64,000 nucleotides of DNA from WTFV01 sp965203525 (GTDB taxonomy: Bacteria > Acidobacteriota > Vicinamibacteria > Vicinamibacterales > UBA8438), in the NCBI GenBank assembly GCA_965203525.1, contig OZ241898.1, positions 310,001-374,000 on the forward strand, read 5' to 3'. The notes beneath the pieces were generated by a model. It saw nothing but the letters and a program-made list of their open reading frames with translations. It was not told where the DNA came from and did not search any database. How positions within the stretch are numbered: the first letter of the stretch is position 1; every line of letters begins with the position of its first letter. The translations under genes and the position numbers were made by a program. Positions 38,481 to 46,248 of this stretch are shown piece by piece.

Positions 38481-38692
38481 CCCGGCCGACCCGGTCCCGA
38501 TATGACCCGGCCCGGCGACTCGGACGGGCAGCCCCCGGCCGACCCGGCCCGGATACTCGTGACCAGCGGCGAAGCGGTCGGCCGACCGGGCGGTACCCGG
38601 CCGACCCGGCCCGGATATTCGTGACCAGCGGCGAAGCGGTCGGCCTGCCGGCGGTCCGGACGGGTGGTCCCGATCGACCCGGCCCCGATACC
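38481..38692. repeat. four degenerate direct repeats between glcE and glcF
   Basis: Copies start at 38481, 38534, 38596 and 38669 (offsets 53, 62 and 73 bp). The core is CCCGGCCGACCCGGCCCGGATA. The second and third share 50 bp (through GTGACCAGCGGCGAAGCGGT) with two changes. The array fills the whole gap between the convergent glcE and glcF genes. Confidence 0.8.
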
Positions 38693-38693
38693 A

Positions 38694-40004
38694 CTACGGC
38701 CGGCGGCCCTGGATGGAAGCGTCGACCAGCTCCATCAGGTGCATCGTCGGCAGCGGACGACCCTCGCGTCCCAGCGCGCTGCCGATCTGCAGCAGACAGC
38801 CCGGATTCGACGATACGACGGCGTCCGCCCCGGTCGCCAGGACGTTCTGCGCCTTCCGCCGCCCCAGCGCATCCGCCGCCTCCGGCTCGACCAGGTTGTA
38901 GATCCCTGCCGATCCGCAGCAGAGCCCGCCTTCCGGCACGTCGCATACCTGGAGTTCCGGAATCGCGGCCAGCACCTGGCGCGGCTCGGCGCTCACGCCC
39001 TGCGCATGCTGCAGGTGACAGGCGTCGTGGCAGGCGACGCGTAGCGGGACCGGGTGCCGCGGGGCGCGCGGTTCGAGTTCGGCCAGCACCTCCGAGACGT
39101 CGCGGCACTTGCCGGCCAGCGTCCTCGCGCGCGCCGCGTACGTCGGGTCGTCCCGCAGCAGGCGTCCGTACTCCTTGAGCGTCGACCCGCAGCCGGCCGC
39201 GTTGACGGCGATCGCGTCCACGTCGGCCAACGTCGGCTCGAAGGCGTCGATGAAGCGCCGGGCCATCGCCTCGGCGTCCTTCTCCAGGCCCGAGTGCATC
39301 ATCAGCGCGCCGCAGCAGCCCTGCGCCCGCGGGACCACCACGTCGCAGCCCTCGGCCGCGAGCACGCGCGCCGTGGCGGCATTGACGCCGGCGAAGAAGA
39401 CCCGCTGCACGCAGCCGAGCAGCAGGGCCACCCTGCGCCGCCGCGGGCCCTGCGCCGGGATCACCTTCGGCAGCGAAGACCAGACGCCGCCGAGCGCGAT
39501 GCGCGGCGCCACCGCCTCCATGGCGCGCAGGCGCGCCGGAAGCAGGTTCAGCAGTCCGGTCCCGCGCACGAGCCGCTGGAGCCCCAGCCGCTGATAGGCC
39601 CACAGCTTCAGCGCCACCCAGCGCAGCCGGCCGGGATAGGGGAACAGCGCGAAGATCAGCCGCCGGAACAGCCGGTCGCCCGGCGGGCGCGCCACGTGCC
39701 GTTCGATCTGCGGCCGGGCCGCCTCCACCAGCTTGTCGTACTGCACGCCCGACGGGCACGCCGTCACGCACGCCATGCAGCCGAGGCAGGTGTCGAAGTG
39801 CCGCGCGAACTCCGCGGTGATCTCCGCCTTGCCTTCCCGGGCCACCTTCAGCAGGTGAATCCGTCCCCGCGGCGAGTCGGTCTCGCGGCTCCACAGGGCG
39901 TAGGTCGGGCACGGCGGAAGGCAGAACCCGCAGTGCACGCAGTCGGCGAGCAGATCGGACGACGGCGGGCGGTGCGCGTCGAAAGCGCCGGTGTTCGTGA
40001 GCAT
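38694..40004 (-). CDS. glcF: glycolate oxidase iron-sulfur subunit GlcF
   Basis: A 436-residue iron-sulfur protein. Two 4Fe-4S motifs are present, CVHCGFCLPPCP (Cys22, 25, 28, 32) and CLGCMACVTACP. Two CCG domains follow (AQGCCGALMMHSG and GGLCCGSAGIYN). It accepts electrons from GlcD/GlcE and passes them to the quinone pool. Unusually it is encoded on the strand opposite glcD and glcE, separated by a repeat array. Confidence 0.92.
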   Translation of the reverse strand: MLTNTGAFDAHRPPSSDLLADCVHCGFCLPPCPTYALWSRETDSPRGRIHLLKVAREGKAEITAEFARHFDTCLGCMACVTACPSGVQYDKLVEAARPQIERHVARPPGDRLFRRLIFALFPYPGRLRWVALKLWAYQRLGLQRLVRGTGLLNLLPARLRAMEAVAPRIALGGVWSSLPKVIPAQGPRRRRVALLLGCVQRVFFAGVNAATARVLAAEGCDVVVPRAQGCCGALMMHSGLEKDAEAMARRFIDAFEPTLADVDAIAVNAAGCGSTLKEYGRLLRDDPTYAARARTLAGKCRDVSEVLAELEPRAPRHPVPLRVACHDACHLQHAQGVSAEPRQVLAAIPELQVCDVPEGGLCCGSAGIYNLVEPEAADALGRRKAQNVLATGADAVVSSNPGCLLQIGSALGREGRPLPTMHLMELVDASIQGRRP

Positions 40005-40053
40005 AAGCGGCTATGGTACCGCAACGATCCGGCGGGCTTCGGCGGGCGGTATC

Positions 40054-40509
40054 ATGCTGGCGGCCCCCGAGGCGGACGTGGCGCCTGACGGCGCGACGGT
40101 GCAGATGACCGATGCCGAACTGATCCGGCGCATCCGGCTGGGCGAGGACTCGGCCCTGGAGCTCAAGCAGGTCGAGCTCGCCGGAGACCGCGTCAAGGCG
40201 CCCGGCCGGGACCGGTTCGCGGACGAGCTGGCCGCGTTCGCCAACGCGAAGGGCGGCGTGGCGGTTCTCGGCGTCGACGACCGGACCCGGAACGTCGTGG
40301 GCATTCCGCTCGACGGCCTCGATACCGTTGAAGGCTGGGTCCGCGAGATCTGCAACGACTCGGTGGCGCCCCCGCTCGACGCCGACATCTACCGGCGGGA
40401 ATTGAACGACCGGGCCGGCCGGCCCGTGCCCGTCGTTCGCGTGGAGTACGCGCTGATCGACGAAAGCGAGCTCCGCCTCGTGATGCCGGCCGCCGGCGGG
40501 GACCCGTGA
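40054..40509 (+). CDS. AlbA_2 / Schlafen-type nucleic-acid-binding domain protein
   Basis: A 151-residue protein that is mostly one AlbA_2 (divergent AAA_4) domain: LELKQVELA, FADELAAFANAKGGVAVLGVDD and VVGIPLDGLDTVEGWVREIC are the family landmarks. Such domains bind nucleic acid and occur in regulators and defence genes. ATG 40054 overlaps a possible -10 box (TATCAT, 40050-40055); if that promoter is real, ATG 40105 (MTDAELIRRIRLGEDS) is the start. It opens a four-gene same-strand cluster. Confidence 0.68.
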   Translation: MLAAPEADVAPDGATVQMTDAELIRRIRLGEDSALELKQVELAGDRVKAPGRDRFADELAAFANAKGGVAVLGVDDRTRNVVGIPLDGLDTVEGWVREICNDSVAPPLDADIYRRELNDRAGRPVPVVRVEYALIDESELRLVMPAAGGDP

Positions 40510-40528
40510 TCGCGGAGGGGCGTCGCCG

Positions 40529-41221
40529 GTGCGGACCGTGAAGCGTATCGTCTGTCTCGCGAACTTCCGGAAGCTGCACGGACGGTGCATCGCGGGCCGG
40601 GAATGGCGCGGCGAGGGCGCCGGTCCCTGGATCCGTCCCGTCAGCGCCCGCGACGGCCAGGAGGTTTCGGAATACGAGCGCCAGTACGAAGACGGCAGCG
40701 ACCCGCGGGTGCTCGACGTGGTGGACGTTCCGCTGCTGGAGCCGCGGCCGGCCGGCTGGCAGACCGAGAACTGGCTGCTCGACCCCAGGCGCTACTGGGA
40801 AAAGGCGGGCCGCCTGTCGTCTCTCGATCTGGCGGCGCTCCGAGACCCCGACGGTCCGCTTTGGGTCGACGGACACCACACCTGGAACGGCCGGAACGAC
40901 AAGATCCCGCTCGACGTCGCCGGTTCGGTGACCGGTTCGTTGCGGCTGCTGCACGTCGACGTCCTGCAGCTCGTCGTCGGCCGGCCGGGCGAGGCGTTCG
41001 GCAACGACAAGCGGCGCGTGCAGGGCCGGTTCACCCACGCCGGCCGCGACTACCGGCTGTGGGTGACCGACCCCGGGTTCGAGCGGCGCTATCTGGCGAA
41101 GCTCGACGGGGCCTATGCGCTCGGCGGGTGCCATCTCACCATCAGCCTCGGGGAGCCGTTCGGCGGCGCCTGCTACAAGCTGATCGCCGCGGTCGTCGCC
41201 GACGACCCGCGCGCCGGCTGA
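40529..41221 (+). CDS. dual OB-fold domain protein
   Basis: A 230-residue protein from GTG 40529 (RTVKRIVCLANFRKLHGRC). It matches the dual-OB domain family, with PWIRPVSARDGQEVSE, LDVVDVPLLEPRPAGWQTEN and DYRLWVTDP as landmarks. The function of the family is not established; OB folds suggest nucleic-acid binding. It follows the AlbA_2 gene by 19 nt and precedes two DUF488 genes, so a shared nucleic-acid role is likely. Confidence 0.65.
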   Translation: MRTVKRIVCLANFRKLHGRCIAGREWRGEGAGPWIRPVSARDGQEVSEYERQYEDGSDPRVLDVVDVPLLEPRPAGWQTENWLLDPRRYWEKAGRLSSLDLAALRDPDGPLWVDGHHTWNGRNDKIPLDVAGSVTGSLRLLHVDVLQLVVGRPGEAFGNDKRRVQGRFTHAGRDYRLWVTDPGFERRYLAKLDGAYALGGCHLTISLGEPFGGACYKLIAAVVADDPRAG

Positions 41222-41235
41222 CCGCGGGACACTTT

Positions 41236-41342
41236 CATTCAAAGATGCCCATCTGCACGGTCGGCCACTGGAGACCTCGCCGGCGCCGGTGCGCGGACGG
41301 GACCCTGCATTCAAAGATGCGCATCTACACGGTCGGCCACTC
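41236..41342 (+). repeat. X-Y-X: duplicated 5' end of the DUF488 gene, 72-bp offset
   Basis: CATTCAAAGATGCGCATCTA and the next 14 bases around the DUF488 start (from 41308) occur again at 41236 with two changes. The upstream copy supplies a second, in-frame ATG (41245, MPICTVGHW) 24 codons before the true one (MRIYTVGHS). The 37-bp Y between them is unique. Confidence 0.85.
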
Positions 41343-42072
41343 CAACCACACGTCGGAGGCATTCGTGACCCTGCTGCGGACCCGCGGCGTCACCGCCGTC
41401 GCCGACGTCCGCTCCGCGCCCTACAGCCGCTTCAACCCGCAGTTCAACCGCGAGACGCTGGCGCGCGCACTCGAAGCGCAGGGGATCCGGTACGTGTTCC
41501 TCGGCCGCGAGCTGGGCGCACGGCCGGACGATCCGAGGTGTTACGAGGAGGGGCGCGTGCGGTACGCGCGCCTGGCCCGCACGGCCCTGTTCCGCCGCGG
41601 CCTGGACCGCGTGGCGGACGGCGCGCGCCGCCACCGGCTGGCGCTGATGTGCGCCGAGAAGGAGCCGCTCGACTGCCACCGGACGATTCTCGTCGCGCGC
41701 GAGCTGGTGCGGCGCGGCATCGACGTCGCGCACATCCTGGCCGACGGCCGGACCGAGCCGCACGACGACACCGTCGAACGCCTGCTGGCCCGCCACGGTC
41801 TGGACCAGCCGCATTTGTTCGCCCCGCCGGAGGATCGGATCGAGCAGGCGTTCAACGCGCAGGCCGCGGCGCTTTCCTACACGGGCGAGGACGCCGGCGG
41901 CCGAACGCACGCGCGCGGGCGGCATTCTGCGCGCCGCGATCCGATCCAGCGGGTGGACGAAGACGCCGCCGGTTCGGCGCCTGATCCGGCGGACCCGGAC
42001 GTGGTGACGCCCGACGTCGGTCACGCCCACGGCCGAGCGCGGGAGCCTCGGGAGCCGCGGCCATGCGACTGA
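41317..42072 (+). CDS. DUF488 family protein 1
   Basis: A 251-residue protein. The DUF488 core covers about residues 1-190: YTVGHSNHTSEAF, VADVRSAPYSRFNPQF, YVFLGRELGARPDD and the probable catalytic CAEKEPLDCHRTILVA. The last 60 residues are a polar tail. The frame also extends in step to ATG 41245 through the duplicated leader. Its stop overlaps the start of the second DUF488 gene by ten bases. Function of DUF488 is unproven; the Cys-His motif suggests an enzyme. Confidence 0.75.
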   Translation: MRIYTVGHSNHTSEAFVTLLRTRGVTAVADVRSAPYSRFNPQFNRETLARALEAQGIRYVFLGRELGARPDDPRCYEEGRVRYARLARTALFRRGLDRVADGARRHRLALMCAEKEPLDCHRTILVARELVRRGIDVAHILADGRTEPHDDTVERLLARHGLDQPHLFAPPEDRIEQAFNAQAAALSYTGEDAGGRTHARGRHSARRDPIQRVDEDAAGSAPDPADPDVVTPDVGHAHGRAREPREPRPCD

Positions 42073-42500
42073 CGACCATCGGCTTCACGAAGAAGAGCGC
42101 GAGACAGTTCTTCGAAGCGTTGCGCGCCGCGGGCGTCCGGCGCGTCGCCGACGTGCGGCTCAACAACGTCTCCCAGCTCGCCGGGTTCGCGAAGCGGAAG
42201 GACCTGGAGTACTTCCTCGACGCGATCTGCGGGATCGGCTACGTGCATCTGCCGGAGCTCGCGCCGACGCGCGAGATGCTGGACGCCTACAAGAAGCACG
42301 GCGGCGACTGGCGGACGTACGAGCGCCGGTTTCTCGACCTGCTGGCAAGCCGCCGCATCGAGAAGACCATCTCGCCGGAACTGCTCGCAGACGCCTGCCT
42401 CCTTTGCAGCGAGGACAAGCCGCATCATTGCCACCGGCGTCTGGTGGCGGAATACCTCGATCGCCACTGGGGCGGCGTGGACGTCCGGCACCTCGGCTGA
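42063..42500 (+). CDS. DUF488 family protein 2
   Basis: A 145-residue compact DUF488 protein (MRLTTIGFTKKSARQFFEAL). It keeps VADVRLNNVSQLAGFAKRKD, YVHLPELAPT and the CSEDKPHHCHRRLVAEYL motif. It overlaps gene 1 by ten bases, so they are translationally coupled and may work as a pair. The last 20 codons contain the X block that recurs downstream. Confidence 0.78.
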   Translation: MRLTTIGFTKKSARQFFEALRAAGVRRVADVRLNNVSQLAGFAKRKDLEYFLDAICGIGYVHLPELAPTREMLDAYKKHGGDWRTYERRFLDLLASRRIEKTISPELLADACLLCSEDKPHHCHRRLVAEYLDRHWGGVDVRHLG

Positions 42501-42567
42501 TGCGAATCATGTTCCCCCTTTACTCTCTCTAACCTCGCCGGCCGCGGCGGCGTGGACGTCCGGCACC
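42471..42567. repeat. X-Y-X direct repeat, 75-bp offset, at 3' end of DUF488 gene 2
   Basis: GGCGGCGTGGACGTCCGGCACC (42471-42492, coding for the last residues) is repeated exactly at 42546-42567. The 53-bp Y contains the stop codon and a T/C-rich stretch. Confidence 0.8.
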
Positions 42568-42785
42568 CGGGTTGACGCAAGGCGGCCGCGCTCTGCGAAC
42601 GTCGGACGACGCGAACGGACGTCGTCGACCAGGGCGCGTGCGGGTCACCGCCGCGCCGCGGCCGAAGCCCGGGCCCGCCGCACCGGATACGGCAACCCGC
42701 AAGCGGTCAGAACGACACGCGCCCGGTTCGCCGCACCGGATCAGGATGGACGCCCGCCGGCTCGTGTTCAGATCCTGGATCGCGG

Positions 42786-42817
42786 TTGACACCGCGCCGG
42801 CCGATCTCGGTTAAACT
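42786..42817 (+). promoter_or_regulatory. promoter of the small-RNA candidate
   Basis: TTGACA (42786-42791) is followed by TTAAAC/TAAACT (42811-42817). The spacing of 19-20 bp is longer than ideal. The predicted start near 42824 coincides with the left arm of the first RNA stem. Confidence 0.5.
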
Positions 42818-42822
42818 GGTTC

Positions 42823-42950
42823 CGTTCCGCTCGACCCCAGGTAACATGCCTCCACGGGCCTGGGCTGCAGCGTGTAACGGGAGTTGGGTGCGCCCGTGGC
42901 GGAACGTGGCGGCCCGCGGGCGCCTTCAGCCCGCCGGCCGCTTCTTTTTT
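42823..42950 (+). ncRNA. candidate structured small RNA, about 127 nt
   Basis: The transcript from the promoter above would end at the terminator at 42950. CGTTCCG (42823-42829) pairs with CGGAACG (42900-42906), and inside it CCACGGGC (42852-42859) pairs with GCCCGTGG (42892-42899). It does not match tmRNA, RNase P, 6S, SRP RNA or any riboswitch I know. A 37-codon frame from ATG 42846 overruns the terminator and is unlikely to be real. Confidence 0.45.
42909..42950 (+). terminator. intrinsic terminator of the small-RNA candidate
   Basis: A 13-bp stem with one mismatch (GCGGCC-CGCGGGC / GCCCGC-CGGCCGC) around GCCTTCA, followed by TTCTTTTTT. It is oriented on the plus strand only; there is no T-run for the convergent TonB gene. 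Confidence 0.8.
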
Positions 42951-43060
42951 GTCGTGTAGTGCCCGGAAACGACCACCGCGTAGCCGGTGTCTTTGTCCGC
43001 TTCGACTACCACCCGCACGAGCAATTCTCGCTCGTTCACCATACGGCAACCCGCAAGCGG

Positions 43061-46003
43061 TCAGAACGACACGGACATGTTCATCGAGATCGTGCGCGGC
43101 GCCCCGAGCCAGGCCGCGTTCTCGACGATCGCCGCCAGATACGAGGTATCGAAGAGGTTGTTCGCCACCAGTGACACTTCCGCCGACCCGAAGCGGTCGG
43201 TCAGCGATTCGACGGAGAAGGTGAGGTAGGCGTCGGTCAGCCAGTAGGCGTCCGCGTGCCAGTCGGTGACCAGGCTGATCCGCCGGGCCGACGTGTACTT
43301 GGCGGAGATCCCCATCCCGAGCGGCCCCGTCCGATCGAGCGACAGGACCCACAGCCGGTCGGGCACCCCCGTGACCGCACTGCCGGGCCGGATGTTCTGC
43401 GCGGCGTCCACCTGCGCGTCGCCGGTGCCGACGTACTCCGAGTCGTTGAGGGTCCAGGCGGTGTAGAACGACGTGCGGCCGGGCAACTGCACGGTGGCGG
43501 ACAGCTCGACGCCGCTGGTGTCGATGCCGCCCGCGTTGAAGTAGGCGCCGCCGCCGGGAAGCAGGTAGTCGGGGCCGGCCGTCGTCGTCGGTCCGAGGAA
43601 GAAGATCCGGTTGTCGAAGTCGATGTCGTACCAGGCCGCGCCGAGGGCGACGCGGTCGCCCGAGTACCGCATCCCGACGTCGACGTTCGCGGCGGTCTCG
43701 GGTTCGAGGGCCGCGAGGCTCCGGCCCGGCACCTCGAGCAGCCGGTCGGCCAGCGACTTGAAGTTCTCGGCGTAGCCCGCGAACAGCTCGAAGCCGTCGA
43801 CCGGGGTCTCCAGGGTCACGCCGCCCGACAGGAGCAGGTCCGAGTCGGAGTCGACGGCGAGGCCGGGTTCGACGCCGAACAGGTCGCGGCGCGAGACGCC
43901 GACCAGGAACTGCTTGACGCCGCCGGAGATGGAGAGGGGGCCGGCGTACACGGTGTCCTCGACGTACCACTTGAAGATCTGCTGGGGGAAGTCCCAGTCG
44001 TACTGCTGCCAGTACGGCGTCTCGTCGAAGGCGACGTCGACGCTCGGGTCGAGGACGCGGTGCCAGTCCCGGGCCAGAATCCTGGTCGTGTCCTCGAACC
44101 AGAGGCCGGCCCGCAGGGTGTTGCCGGCGGCCCCGACGGCGGTGGTCCATTCCTCGTCGAGGGTGAAGCCGAACCGGTCCTTGCCGTAGTGGCTGTGGCG
44201 GAGCGACTGCACCGCGGTGGCCCCCGGATGGCACGCGGGGTCGACCTCCGGCCCCCCCGCGCCGTAGTAGTGGAAGATGTAGGACGACCGGCAGCCGGGC
44301 CGCGGCGCCACCGCCTGGAGGTCGTGGTCCACGAAGTGGATCTGCCCGAGGATGGCCCCGCCCCGCACCGGCGGCTCCCCCTTGAGTTCCGACTCGGGGC
44401 CGCCGCCGTCGTCGGTCACGTCGACGACGTACGGCGGCAGCCATTCGCCGTGGCCCCGGTTCCGGTGGTAGTAGGCGCCGGCGCTCAGGGTGGCGGCGTC
44501 GTGGAACGCCCAGTCGGCCTTCAGATAGGCGAACGCGTTCTTGCGGTGGGTCGTCCAGCCGCGCCGGTAGAACTGGCTCAGGTACGGCACGCCGGGCCAG
44601 TCGCCGAGGAGGCGGTCCCAGCGGGGGGCGGCCGCGAAGTCGGCGGCCGAGTAGATCCGCTGGTAGACGTCCTCGTTGATCTGGTCGTAGGAGAAGTACG
44701 ACGTCAGTTCGAGGCGCCCGTGCGACGACGCGACCTTGGCCGCGAGGTGCTCGCGCTCGTTCTGCGCCGCGCCCTGCACCCAGTCGGTCGCGGTCTGCCG
44801 ACCCGCCGACAGCCACGCGTACGTCTCGCGGTCGAACAGCGCGCCGGTGTCCACCCGCATGTGGTAGCGCTCGCCGGCGTTCTCGCCCAGGGTGACCGAC
44901 GCGTTGTAGGTGCGCTCGGTCTCCGGCGCGTCGGTGAGGAAGTTGAAGGTGCCGCCCAGCGCTTCGACCGACCGCGAGGCGACGTCCGCGGTCCCCTGCG
45001 ACACCTCGACCCCGCCCAGGTTCGCGGGGTCGACGAAGCGGTTCGCCTTGGCCCCGCTCCAGTAGTCGGAGGTGCCGTTCGGGAACCCGTCGATGGTCGT
45101 GCCGATCTGCGCCTCGTTGATGTTGGTCTGGAAGCCGCGCACCGCGACCGAGCTCGACCAGTCGTCGAACCCGTAGGTGTCGCCCTCCTGCACCGACACC
45201 CCCGGCAGGTTGTCGACCACCGCGACCACGCTGGTGATCGCTGCCTGCTGCTCCAGCATCGGCTCGGCGACCACGTTGGTCGCGAAGACCGTCGGCTCGT
45301 CGGCGATCACCGACACCGACTCGAGCAGCCGCTCGAGCTCGAGCACGACGTCGAGCGACACCGTGGCGTCGTCGCCGACCGCCGCCGGGACTTCCCGCGT
45401 CTCGAAGCCGGGGAGGGTGAACCGCACCACGTACTCCGCCGCCGGAAGCGCGTCGAAGACGAAACCGCCGTCGAGGCCGGTGACCGCCAGCCGGCCGGCC
45501 GGCAGCAGGTCTCCGGTGACGGCGACAGTGACCCCGGGCAGGGCGCCGCCCCCGGCGTCGGCGACCGAACCGGCGATCGAGCCGCCCGGCTGCGCGTTCG
45601 CCGCCGGGGCCGCGAGCAGCGTCGACGCCGCGAGCAGGCCGGCGGCGAGCAGGGGGCGCGCGGTGGCCGGCGGCGCGGCGCCGGCACGATCGACAGGCCA
45701 CCGTGACCTCCAGCGGCGGCCAGCGGGGCGCGCGGCGGCCGGCGGCGCGGCACCGGCACGATGGTGGCCCCGGCGCTGGCGAGCCCCGAGCCCCGCGGGG
45801 CGCGCTACGGTCGGCGGCGCGGCGCCGTCACGCGAGCCTCCCGCGCGGCGCGGGCGCGCCGCGGGTCTGCCGCGTTCCTGCCGGTCGGTACGATCCTGCC
45901 TGCCTGTGCCGTGCGTTGCCGTGTCCATGCCGGTTGTATCGTCGGCGCCGGCGAGCGGTCCCGCAGACTGCCGGCCATCTGTGCCGTGCGTTGCCGTGTC
46001 CAT
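43061..46003 (-). CDS. TonB-dependent receptor with carboxypeptidase-like N-domain
   Basis: An outer-membrane receptor of up to 980 residues. After a signal peptide (LLAAGLLAASTLLAAPAANA) come a carboxypeptidase-regulatory-like domain (GSIAGSVADAGGGALPGVTV), a plug (VAVVDNLPGVSVQEGDTYGF, VAVRGF) and a 22-strand-type barrel ending in SMNMSVSF. The barrel resembles siderophore/vitamin-type receptors more than the Oar pair at 54-61 kb. The 5' end is odd: about 95 residues of repeat-derived sequence precede the signal peptide. In-frame ATGs are at 46003 and 45928; neither gives a normal signal peptide. The true start may be lost or non-canonical. Confidence 0.8.
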   Translation of the reverse strand: MDTATHGTDGRQSAGPLAGADDTTGMDTATHGTGRQDRTDRQERGRPAARPRRAGGSRDGAAPPTVARPAGLGARQRRGHHRAGAAPPAAARPAGRRWRSRWPVDRAGAAPPATARPLLAAGLLAASTLLAAPAANAQPGGSIAGSVADAGGGALPGVTVAVTGDLLPAGRLAVTGLDGGFVFDALPAAEYVVRFTLPGFETREVPAAVGDDATVSLDVVLELERLLESVSVIADEPTVFATNVVAEPMLEQQAAITSVVAVVDNLPGVSVQEGDTYGFDDWSSSVAVRGFQTNINEAQIGTTIDGFPNGTSDYWSGAKANRFVDPANLGGVEVSQGTADVASRSVEALGGTFNFLTDAPETERTYNASVTLGENAGERYHMRVDTGALFDRETYAWLSAGRQTATDWVQGAAQNEREHLAAKVASSHGRLELTSYFSYDQINEDVYQRIYSAADFAAAPRWDRLLGDWPGVPYLSQFYRRGWTTHRKNAFAYLKADWAFHDAATLSAGAYYHRNRGHGEWLPPYVVDVTDDGGGPESELKGEPPVRGGAILGQIHFVDHDLQAVAPRPGCRSSYIFHYYGAGGPEVDPACHPGATAVQSLRHSHYGKDRFGFTLDEEWTTAVGAAGNTLRAGLWFEDTTRILARDWHRVLDPSVDVAFDETPYWQQYDWDFPQQIFKWYVEDTVYAGPLSISGGVKQFLVGVSRRDLFGVEPGLAVDSDSDLLLSGGVTLETPVDGFELFAGYAENFKSLADRLLEVPGRSLAALEPETAANVDVGMRYSGDRVALGAAWYDIDFDNRIFFLGPTTTAGPDYLLPGGGAYFNAGGIDTSGVELSATVQLPGRTSFYTAWTLNDSEYVGTGDAQVDAAQNIRPGSAVTGVPDRLWVLSLDRTGPLGMGISAKYTSARRISLVTDWHADAYWLTDAYLTFSVESLTDRFGSAEVSLVANNLFDTSYLAAIVENAAWLGAPRTISMNMSVSF
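45650..45834. repeat. three-copy direct repeat with exact 72-bp offset at TonB 5' end
   Basis: Copies at 45650-45690, 45721-45762 and 45793-45834 share GGCGCGCGG(T/C)GGCCGGCGG and the bases after it, with increasing divergence. Offsets measured at the CCGGCGGCG core are 72 and 72. In the TonB frame they encode three (R/D)(A/G)AAPP(A/T) blocks 24 residues apart. Confidence 0.8.
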
Positions 46004-46016
46004 GCCGGTTGTATCG
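45904..46016. repeat. X-Y-X: perfect 38-bp repeat with TonB start codon, 75-bp offset
   Basis: CTGTGCCGTGCGTTGCCGTG and the next 18 bases (45904-45941) recur exactly at 45979-46016. A 37-bp unique Y lies between. On the minus strand each copy contains GATACAACCGGCATG, that is a possible -10 box and ATG, so promoter and start codon have been copied together, in frame. Confidence 0.88.
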
Positions 46017-46248
46017 GTCGCAAGCCCGCCGGCCTGCGTCCCCCGATGCAGGCTGGGACCGGGGTCGCGCAGTAGCCGGTGGCAGGCGCCGGGCTGTTTT
46101 GAACGGCCGTGACGTCAACGTTGTCGACGGCGTGCCGGGAATCGTCACGGTTGGGCCCGTCGAATGCGGGGGAGCTCGCCGCGGGCTGCTAAGATCGGGG
46201 CGGCAATCCGAATCGGAGGCACGCTCGTCCAGCCCGGAGCGATCATCG

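Larger units (their letters stand above)
42687..43073. mobile_element. candidate cassette flanked by perfect 33-bp direct repeats
   Basis: ATACGGCAACCCGCAAGCGG and the next 13 bases occur identically at 42687-42719 and 43041-43073. The right copy contains the stop codon and last codons of the TonB receptor gene, so the left copy is a displaced gene end, as attachment sites of integrated elements often are. The enclosed 321 bp holds a promoter, a structured RNA candidate and a terminator, and no convincing coding region. A smaller 53-bp-offset repeat (CGCCGCACCGGAT at 42676 and 42729) overlaps the left edge. Confidence 0.55.

Noticed and set aside
42823..42950. Known riboswitch or housekeeping RNA (6S, SRP, cobalamin, TPP, c-di-GMP)
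   Set aside because: None of the conserved core sequences is present, for example no GGAAGG...AGCA of SRP RNA and no CUGAGA of TPP.
42846..42959. 37-codon frame from ATG 42846
   Set aside because: It runs through the terminator hairpin and T-run and has only a weak ribosome site.
43256..45706. 816-codon plus-strand frame opposite the TonB receptor
   Set aside because: It is a shadow of high-GC coding sequence on the other strand, with no domain or ribosome site.
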